Origin: Rhizopus sp. PT2906
Lineage: Eukaryota; Mucoromycota; Mucoromycetes; Mucorales; Rhizopodaceae
Direction: 5' to 3'
Assembly (NCBI GenBank): GCA_025529335.1
Contig: JAMYHX010000110.1
Span: 1-64,000 of the forward strand
Length of the DNA: 64,000 nt
Shown piece by piece: positions 57,001 through 64,000 of this stretch (the stretch's first letter is position 1; each line of letters begins with the position of its first letter). Position numbers and translations under genes: made by a program. The notes under the pieces are model-generated. The model saw only the letters and a program-made list of their open reading frames with translations, was not told where the DNA came from and made no database searches.

Positions 57001-59536
57001 GGTTGATGGTAATCAGCGTTTCTTGCGTGAAGACTTTATGGTTTTGCACAATTCAGGCTTTGAAGAAAGTATGAAGTACAAGAAATTGACCAATGCTCAG
57101 CGTTCAGGTTTGAATCAGATTCCTAACCGTCGTTTCACTCTTTGGTGGTCACCTACTATTAACCGTGCAAATGTCTATGTCGGTTTCCAAGTCCAACTTG
57201 ATCTTACTGGTATATTCATGCATGGTAAAATCCCCACGTTGAAGATTTCTCTTATCCAAATCTTCCGTGCTCACTTGTGGCAAAAGATTCACGAAGCTCT
57301 TACTATGGACTTTGCCCAAGTGTTTGATCGTGAATTAGAAGCTCTTCAGATTGAAACAGTTCAAAAGGAAACTATTCACCCTAGAAAGTCATACAAGATG
57401 AACTCTTCTGCTTCTGATATCTTGTTGTTTGCTGCCTACAAGTGGCCTGTTTCTCGACCTTCCTTGTTGAATGATCCTAGAGATGTCATGGAAGGCCCAA
57501 CTACCACAAAGTACTGGCTTGATATTCAATTAAGATGGGGTGACTATGACTCTCACGACATTGAAAGATACACTCGTGCCAAATTCTTGGATTACACTAC
57601 TGATAACATGAGTATTTATCCTTCTCCTACTGGTCTCATGGTTGGTATTGATTTAGCTTACAATATGTACTCTGCATATGGTAACTGGATTCCTGGTATG
57701 AAGCCTCTTGTACAGCAAGCGATGGCCAAGATTATGAAAGCCAATCCTGCTCTCTATGTTCTTCGTGAACGTATCCGTAAGGCTCTTCAGTTGTACTCAT
57801 CTGAACCTACTGAACCCTACTTGTCCTCTACCAACTATGGTGAATTATTCAGCAACCAAATTATTTGGTTTGTTGATGACACAAACGTATATCGTGTTAC
57901 TATTCACAAGACATTCGAAGGCAACTTGACTACGAAACCAATCAACGGTGCTATCTTCATCTTTAACCCTCGTACTGGACAATTGTTCTTGAAGATTATT
58001 CATACATCCGTATGGGCAGGTCAAAAGCGTTTGGGTCAATTGGCCAAATGGAAGACAGCAGAAGAAGTTGCTGCTTTGATTCGTTCGTTACCTGTTGAAG
58101 AACAACCCAAGCAGATTATTGTTACAAGAAAGGGTATGTTGGATCCTTTGGAAGTTCACTTGCTCGACTTCCCCAACATTGTTATCAAGGGCAGTGAACT
58201 TCAATTACCTTTCCAAGCATGTCTGAAGGTAGAGAAGTTTGGTGACTTGATCCTCAAGGCGACTGAACCTCAGATGGTCCTGTTCAACCTGTATGACGAT
58301 TGGTTAAAGACATTCTCTTCCTACACTGCATTCTCTCGTTTAGTATTGATTTTGCGTGCCCTTCATGTGAACAATGATAAGACCAAGATGATCTTGAGAC
58401 CTGATCGAAGCACAATCACCGAGCCTCATCACATCTGGCCTACATTAACTGATGAAGAATGGGCAAAGGTTGAAGTACAGTTGAAGGACTTGATCTTGGC
58501 TGACTATGGTAAAAAGAATAACGTCAATGTTGCTTCTCTTACACAATCCGAAATCCGTGATATCATTCTTGGTATGGAAATCCAAGCACCTTCCCTTCAA
58601 CGTCAACAGATTGCCGAGATCGAAAAGCAGACCAAGGAACAATCTCAATTGACGGCTGTTACAACCAAGACTCGTAATATCCACGGTGATGAAATGATTG
58701 TGACGACTACAAGTAATTATGAACAAGCAACATTCTCTAGCAAGACAGAATGGCGTATTCGTGCTATTTCAGCTACCAATTTGCACTTGAGAACTAATCA
58801 CATCTATGTCAACTCTGACGACATCAAGGAGAATACATACACCTATGTCATGCCCAAGAATATCTTGAAGCGCTTTATCACCATTTCTGATTTACGTACC
58901 CAGATTGCTGGTTTCATGTACGGTGTCAGTCCTCCTGACGCTCCTAATGTGAAGGAAATTCGCTGTGTAGTCATTCCACCACAATGGGGTACTCATCAGA
59001 CAGTTCATCTTCCAAATACACTTCCTGAACATGAACAATTGGATGACCTCGAGCCTTTGGGTTGGATCCATACACAGCCTCAAGAACTAATGAATATCTC
59101 TCCACAAGACGTCACCACACACGCCAAATTATTAGCCAACAATAAGACCTGGGATGGCGAAAAGACAATCACGCTAACATGTTCATTCACTCCTGGTTCA
59201 TGTTCATTGACTGCCTATAAATTATCACCAGCTGGTTTTGAATGGGGCAAGACCAATGTTGATCCTGGAAGTCAGCCTCAAGGCTACTTGCCTACTCATG
59301 GTGAAAAGGTACAGATCTTGTTATCTGACCGATTCCTTGGTTATTTCTTGGTACCTTCTGATGTCTGGAACTATAACTTTATGGGTGCTCAATTCAGTGC
59401 CAACATGAATTACAAGCTTGTATTGGATGTACCCAAGGAGTTCTATCATGAATCACATCGTTCCGCTCATTTTATGAACTTTAGTAGTGAAACAGAGACT
59501 GCTGCAGAAGCAGATATTGAAGATGCCTTTGCTTAA
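51053..59536 (+). CDS. PRP8: PRP8, core U5 snRNP splicing factor, with in-frame intein
   Basis: Prp8 lies at the heart of the spliceosome, cradling the U5/U6 RNAs and the substrate. Exon 1 (51053-51239) joins exon 2 (51294-59536) in phase (RKFG to [16 protein letters not shown], as in other Prp8 proteins). The precursor is 2809 residues; removing the 459-residue intein leaves 2350, the usual size. Recognisable parts are the N-terminal [20 protein letters not shown], the reverse-transcriptase-like core ([40 protein letters not shown]), the linker/endonuclease-like part ([20 protein letters not shown]), the RNase H-like region and the C-terminal Jab1/MPN domain ([39 protein letters not shown]), with the acidic end DIEDAFA. 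Only one intron is present, in contrast with other genes here. Confidence 0.97.
55676..57052 (+). mobile_element. PRP8 intein with degenerate LAGLIDADG homing endonuclease
   Basis: A protein-splicing element of 459 residues lying between WEKA and SGFEESMK of Prp8, which are contiguous in intein-less homologues. Splicing motifs are intact: Cys1 in [20 protein letters not shown] (block A), [13 protein letters not shown] with TxxH (block B), [13 protein letters not shown] (block F), and the C-terminal VLHN followed by Ser (block G). Self-excision is therefore plausible. An endonuclease insert sits between the splicing halves. Its first motif, [10 protein letters not shown] (codons at about 56209-56238), keeps the acidic residue. 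The second, [10 protein letters not shown] (about 56646-56675), has Asn where the motif needs Asp. An Asn codon AAT differs from the Asp codon GAT by one base. I infer that DNA cleavage is lost. The insertion lies at a site where other fungal Prp8 inteins are known. Confidence 0.95.
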
Positions 59537-59653
59537 TTTTCTTCTTTTTATCAATATTTATAAATAAAAGCATATCTTGTATTTCCATTGTCGCTTTATT
59601 CAGATACCTTTGGTCATGAACATTTCTAAACTGGTTGTTTATTTAAGCAATTA
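59537..59653. terminator. PRP8 3' flank
   Basis: AATAAAAGC at 59563-59571, shortly after the PRP8 stop, fits a polyadenylation signal. Nothing else is seen. Confidence 0.4.
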
Positions 59654-59784
59654 TCAAATTAGTTTACGAAATGCTTCACTTGCTTCAATAATCAATGTCA
59701 CTGATGCTTGTTGGCCATACATGAGGGTACTTTGTAATCTAGTGATATGTCTCTTGAAATGGATTAAGGTATAAAATATAATCT
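59654..59784 (-). CDS. Possible C-terminal exon of a small gene
   Basis: After a TTTCAG acceptor, the minus strand is open and protein-like to a TGA at 59654-59656. It reads LIHFKRHITRLQSTLMYGQQ and then ASVTLIIEASEAFRKLI, a helical pattern. Upstream sequence (NNKEAIENQQKCLLIL, before a GTAATG donor) could be another exon, but the phases favour a different reading of the downstream exon. Either a small helical protein, tail-to-tail with PRP8, or a relic. Family not recognised. Confidence 0.35.
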
Positions 59785-60198
59785 CTGAAAGAAATTATTC
59801 GCATACATTACAAGATCAATAAACACTTCTGTTGATTTTCTATGGCTTCTTTATTATTAAAAAGACAAAATTTAACATATAAGATGAGCTTGATATTTTT
59901 GAGAAAAGATAAATGTGGTCAAGACTTATACAAAATGAAAAAGTTGTTAGAGACATAATATAACAGTCTAGTCTTGGCTATCTTGCTTTTCTTCTTTGGA
60001 CCAAAAAGTAAGGCCAGCTATTCCCCAGCTAGCCGTAATATTTGTTGTCATTTTTTTTTTTTTTACCAGTATGCGAATGAAATGTAAAATCCTTAAAGTA
60101 ACAGAGTATTACTACTATTTGTGTAGTTTAAGAATTAGTTTGGTCTATCGTCTTGTTCGAAAACTTTCCCGGTGAGAGAATCAACAGTGCGTCTTCGC

Positions 60199-60419
60199 TC
60201 ATAAATTACGACACTGTTGATCATAATATCTTTTCCTGAGGGGTTTGATCAAGCGTGATCATCCCTACAAGTAGTCAACTGTATGGCATACCTCATTTCA
60301 GGATGTTTCGAGCCCAATCTTGATTGAGAAAATCGCAAAGATCTTTGTATACTGATGGCCATAGAAATCATTACCGCATACGGGACAGCCTTTAGGGCAC
60401 TGTAAAGAGACACTGTCAT
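60199..60419 (-). CDS. Possible small single-span membrane protein
   Basis: Exons 60292-60419 and 60199-60235, with a GTATGC donor and a CCTCAG acceptor, give 54 residues from ATG 60417-60419. A short N-terminal hydrophobic segment (SALKAVPYAVMISMAISI) is followed by a basic, polar tail (QRSLRFSQSRLGSKHPEMRK). A second frame over the last exon, running on to about 60135, also reads like protein (YERRRTVDSLTGKVFEQDD), so an alternative acceptor or a frameshift may be involved. Small mitochondrial assembly proteins have this layout, but I cannot name one. Confidence 0.35.
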
Positions 60420-60812
60420 GATTGCAGTTGTTTCTGTATTTTCACGCTTGTGTCTCTCTTTACAGGTAATACGACTGATATATTAACAGTTTGTTGAACA
60501 TAATTGCAAATAACTTTCGTGTATCAACGCATTTTTCTCGACGTTGTCCTTTGTAACATGGCTGCATGTTGAACGCCTCCTTTCAATATTTAAAGAAACT
60601 TGGAGTCATTGTAACTGAAAGGGAAAAATTATTGTGACGTGCACATACCAGAAAAATGGCCCCTCTTTCTCTCTCTTATTGATTTCCCGGCTGGACACAT
60701 TTTCTTTTTAATAAAAACAGAGACAAAAAAAAATTGGGTAACCCAAGTGAAAGAGAGGAACAGGAACGTCAAAAATTTTAATCGTGTTCAACAATAAAAA
60801 TAGCCCAAAAAA
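60420..60812. promoter_or_regulatory. Upstream region of the MYSM1-like gene
   Basis: No coding sequence seen. A CTTTCTCTCTC tract lies at about 60665-60676 and A-runs at about 60725-60733. Presumably the promoter and leader of the gene starting at 60813, and possibly of the divergent small frame at 60199-60419. Confidence 0.35.
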
Positions 60813-62859
60813 ATGAAAGAACCTATATCAAAAGCTCAAGAAGAAGAAATGAGCTCTGCTTTAATTGCTCAGTTACTAGCAGAGGACGCACTATCTCAAG
60901 GACACTTGGACTACTATGCTGAATACAGTAATGGTAACCAGTATGAGGATATGGATGATAGTTATGAAGATAACTCAGAAGATGATTTTGACCCAAGAAA
61001 GAAGGGACGCGTGAACAATAGAAAAGATGGTATAAATAATATAATTAAATATTCCATATTAAAATGATATTAGTTAAAAGAGGACGTAAAAGAAAGATAC
61101 CTTCTTCTTCTACTACTTCTACTACTATTACTACTTCTACTACAAACACAGTATCAGAATCACCAAAGGTAGAGAATACAAATGAATCAACAAATGATAC
61201 AAAGGACGATACAGAAGAAAAGCCAGCGAGCAAAAAGCCTAGGAAGCCTGTACCAGAAGGCTATAACTCAGGTGTATACACAGAGTTGGAAGAAAAGAAT
61301 TTTATAGAGGGCTTGGAGTTGTTTGGAAGAGACTGGACAAAAGTAACAGAAAATATTTGATTTCTTTACAATTTATTCATCCTTGTTATCTTAGCTTCAA
61401 GCACACGTTGGTACAAGAGACTCTAATTCTATCCGAAGTCATGCTCAAAAGCACTTCATTAAAATGTTTAGAGATAATATACCTTTGCCTGAAAAAGTAA
61501 GAGAAACTGGTGAGGGATATACACTCTCAGGAAGGCCATTGGATCCAAACTCTGCTGCAGCACGACCTTATTTGAAATCAATGGCCGTAGCTAAAACGGA
61601 TGAGGAAAAGACAGAGACCGGCGTAGAAAAACAGACAAAGGAATTGACTATTAGCGATAAAGAAGAAAAGAAAGAGAGAAAGCTGACACCTGAAAAAAAG
61701 GTCAAGTCAAACACACCTTCGCCTTCTACATCCTCCTCGTAAGTGTCCGTCTAGTTGCTAGCAAAATGGAAAAGTAAACAATAATGGTGCGATAGAACAA
61801 AGAATATTTCTGATAGCACACCTTATGATGCATCAGGTAGAACAAGTTACTCTTCATCTAAGCTAAGGAAGCAGCGAGAGTCAATCAACTATGGACAGAT
61901 TACTAAAGACGAGTAAGAATGAATGATTTAAAATATGTTACTGACAAGAATTGAACAGAGACCCGTTGACAATGATCAAATGTGAACCATTTATTGGAAA
62001 ACCTGGATCAAACACAGCTGGATGTCAGCCTTTCCATATCACTGTTCAATCAAACGTGTTGTTAGCAATGGACTTTCATGCTCATTTGATGACGACAGAA
62101 ATCATTGGATTCTTGGCTGGTGATTGGGATAAAGAAACAATGCGTAAGGAGGAATGGATGGGGATGAACTAGAGAATTGATGCATTTCCTTTAGGCATCA
62201 CCGTACGTGAGGCGTATCCTTGCCGTTCGATTGAAACTGGGAGAAATGATGTTAATGTAGAGATGGATCCTACTAGTGCTATTGAGACAAGACAGTTGAT
62301 TGAGGAACGCAATCTAAAGGTCGTTGGCTGGTATCATTCTCACCCTACTTTTGTTCCTGATCCCAGTTTAGTGGATATAGAGAATCAACGTAATTATCAG
62401 GTGTTATGCCGAGATGAGCAAGTATCCTCTGAACCTTTTGTTGGGGCCATCGTTGGGCCATATGATCCTAACTTGCCAGGATCAGCTAGTGTCATTAATT
62501 GGTTCCATGTGAGCAACACCAACAGTGAAAGGCCGATACCAAAACGATTGATTTATGAATTGCAAGAGAATGAAAACCTGTCTGATGAGGAATCCGAGAG
62601 ACTGGTAATGAGATGAATTATACGATGAAACTTTACTTATATATTTTAATAGTTTAAATTGTTGGAGATATATAAAGATTCGCCTGAAAAGACCATCTTG
62701 AATGAAGCATGGAGACAGGATACCACTGAAAGTAAACTAGACAAGATGATCAAGAGTCTTGGATCACGTATGCCTTGGGTTCAAAAGAAACTCAAGGAAT
62801 CAAATGAATTTACAGACGTCTTTTTGGAAAGAGTACAACAAAGCTTAAAAGCATGGTAA
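60813..62859 (+). CDS. MYSM1-like Myb plus MPN+ (JAMM) deubiquitinase, probable histone H2A-directed
   Basis: Exons 60813-61029, 61074-61342, 61395-61738, 61796-61912, 61959-62143, 62195-62604 and 62653-62859 join in phase to 582 residues. Order of parts: an acidic N-terminus; a Ser/Thr-rich linker with basic RGRKRK; a Myb/SANT domain (YTELEEKNFIEGLELFGRDW, then VGTRDSNSIRSHAQKHFIK, the SHAQKxF form); a disordered charged linker; and an MPN+ domain. The JAMM zinc site is complete: Glu in MTTEIIGFLAG and WYHSHPTFVPDPSLVD, followed by EN. Thus it should be an active metallo-deubiquitinase. This is the architecture of animal MYSM1/2A-DUB, which removes ubiquitin from histone H2A, but I see no SWIRM domain between the two. 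Nuclear; histone substrate inferred. Confidence 0.88.
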
Positions 62860-63074
62860 AAAAAGAAAATAACATTAATAAAACATGATTTCAGGAACGC
62901 ATTTTTTTGTGTCTTTTTTAAGCCACAAAATTTTGTTGCTTTTTTTTTTCTTTGCTTAAATAAGCCTGCCATTCTTTTTTTCCATTGACAATTTGGCAGA
63001 GACATTATTATAAAGCAAACCTCTGAAAGAAAAGAAAGGGACCTTGACCTTTTTTTCTCTCTTGAAGCAGCAGC

Positions 63075-64000
63075 ATGGTCAATTTACCTGATACAATAGA
63101 CCGCACACCCGAATATGTCAAGTTTATCAAAGACCTTAAACAATTCCACGACTCTAAAGGGTAATTAGAATAGATGTTATAGATTTAAAGGGACATACCA
63201 ACATTTCCTATAGAACGCGTTTGGTAGCTGAGCCAGTGCTAGGTGGCTGTAGATTAGATCTATACAAGATATTTCGAGTCGTTGTGGCTGCAGGTGGATT
63301 TGACGAAGTGACAAAAAACAGAGGATGGAAACAAGTAGGCAACTTGTTTGATCTTCGTTCGACGTGTACCAACAGCGCCTATATATTAAAAGGCGTTTAT
63401 ATTCGTAATTTGGTATGTTTTTGTCATGTGGTGCTGAGAATTATTTTCTAAATTTCTTGTTACAATAGCTTGGTTACGAAGAAGAAAAAGTTTGGAATAA
63501 GACATGGAATCCACCTGCAGAGTTACTTGGACCACACGCACATAGAGCTTCGACACTGGCAGGCAAAGCATATCGACAAACGGAAAGAAAGACGCGCCCA
63601 AAGATAAAGAAACCCACAACGAACACGGATACTTCAGCAATCATCAATACCATTGTGAATAACCACGTCACTGAAAAAGACAGAATATTATTTGCTTTAC
63701 AATTTGGAAGAGAATCAGATGTCGAGTGGGCTCTAAACATGATTGTCCAAAAATCCTTTGAATGTCCTGAAAAGATCGAATTGAACCAGACACCCTTACT
63801 GTTGGACATATTCATATCAATGGCCGAGACAGGACTAATGCATCTTGCGACAGCATACCACGCTGAAAGGCTAAACAGCAATATACTTGATATTATGAGT
63901 AACGATCACGGTCACCACAGTAACAATGGGGAATTAGGAACCGTTCTTAAGGTTTTACACATTTTACGTAACCTATCATCTGTGAAGGAATACACTCAGA
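63075..64000 (+). CDS. ARID-domain chromatin-remodeller subunit, ARID2/RSC9-like (partial at window edge)
   Basis: Exons 63075-63160, 63214-63412 and 63469->64000 stay in phase; about 272 residues are visible and the gene runs off the window. The N-terminal ARID/BRIGHT domain is clear: PEYVKFIKDLKQFHDSKGTR, VLGGCRLDLYKIFRVVVAAG, GGFDEVTKNRGWKQVGNLFD and YILKGVYIRNLLGYEE. After it comes a basic linker (RQTERKTRPKIKKP), then an armadillo-like helical region (ITEKDRILFALQFGRESDVE-type sequence, WALNMIVQKSFECPEKIEL). ARID followed by such helices is the RSC9/ARID2 plan, a subunit of SWI/SNF-class remodellers that binds DNA. The start ATG is close downstream of the preceding gene's stop (215 nt). 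Confidence 0.85.

Noticed and set aside
51941..58726. Several minus-strand frames of 60-180 codons inside PRP8
   Set aside because: They are antisense shadows of a highly conserved plus-strand protein.
1..64000. CRISPR array, rRNA genes, integrons or bacterial operons
   Set aside because: None seen; the whole window reads as eukaryotic nuclear DNA with spliceosomal introns.

Overview
This window looks like nuclear DNA of an early-diverging fungus, most likely Mucoromycota (Mucorales-type). The sequence is AT-rich. It holds intron-containing genes with very short introns (about 40-130 nt, GT..AG) and a fungal gene set: PRP8, a CUL1/CDC53-type cullin, glutamate 5-kinase, two TBC RabGAPs, an AVT-type transporter, ERGIC-53, EMC8/9 and RAMP4. 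Compact gene pairs alternate with gene-poor stretches that contain decayed coding sequence. No prokaryotic, organellar or CRISPR signal was seen. Exon joins were worked out by hand from splice sites and reading phase, so individual boundaries may be off by a base or two.

Layout. 1-3511 (-): glutamine-rich LisH/LUFS-WD40 corepressor, cut by the window edge. 4440-6655 (-): intron-rich but broken Fanzor (eukaryotic TnpB-like nuclease). 6656-9217: gene-poor, with a coding relic. 9218-9658 (-): small GPI-anchored-type protein. 9973-11336 (+): glutamate 5-kinase. 11358-13682 (-): GYP5/EVI5-like TBC protein. 13824-14269 (+): small Cys-rich membrane protein. 14270-21133: gene-poor, with a pair of ~600-bp direct repeats about 2.4 kb apart. 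21134-23675 (+): cullin. 23716-24432 (-): ankyrin protein. 25009-25926 (-): SANT/Myb-like protein. 26395-27993 (-): amino-acid transporter. 29134-29583 (+): orphan. 29768-31341 (-): NDUFAF7/MidA-type mitochondrial methyltransferase, divergent from 31677-33560 (+), a GYP1/TBC1D22-type RabGAP. 33.8-35.1 kb: two coding relics. 35570-36419 (-): C2H2 zinc-finger protein. 36.4-39.2 kb: gene-poor, one relic. 39201-40035 (+): four-helix membrane protein, nearly touching 40047-41227 (-), a WD40 protein. 41283-42549 (-): EH/EF-hand-like protein. 42937-44906 (+): ERGIC-53-like lectin, whose stop codon overlaps that of 44903-45618 (-), EMC8/9. 45873-46295 (-): orphan. 46523-47926 (+): F-box protein with an acidic tail. 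48237-48586 (+): RAMP4/SERP. 49158-50080 (-): stop-riddled relic. 50175-50408 (+): lone WWE-like domain. 51053-59536 (+): PRP8 with an in-frame intein. 59.6-60.4 kb (-): two weak small-gene candidates. 60813-62859 (+): MYSM1-like H2A deubiquitinase candidate. 63075-end (+): ARID protein (ARID2/RSC9-like), cut by the window edge.

Biology. Several genes serve the early secretory pathway (ERGIC-53, EMC8/9, RAMP4, two RabGAPs). Others serve chromatin and transcription (LUFS-WD40, SANT, C2H2, MYSM1-like, ARID) or ubiquitin signalling (cullin, F-box, WWE, MPN). The two most distinctive elements are selfish: a PRP8 intein whose second LAGLIDADG motif has lost its key acidic residue, and a Fanzor relic with recognisable RuvC and zinc-knuckle motifs broken by a stop codon and frameshifts. 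Several other intergenic stretches read as formerly coding DNA that I could not assign to a family.
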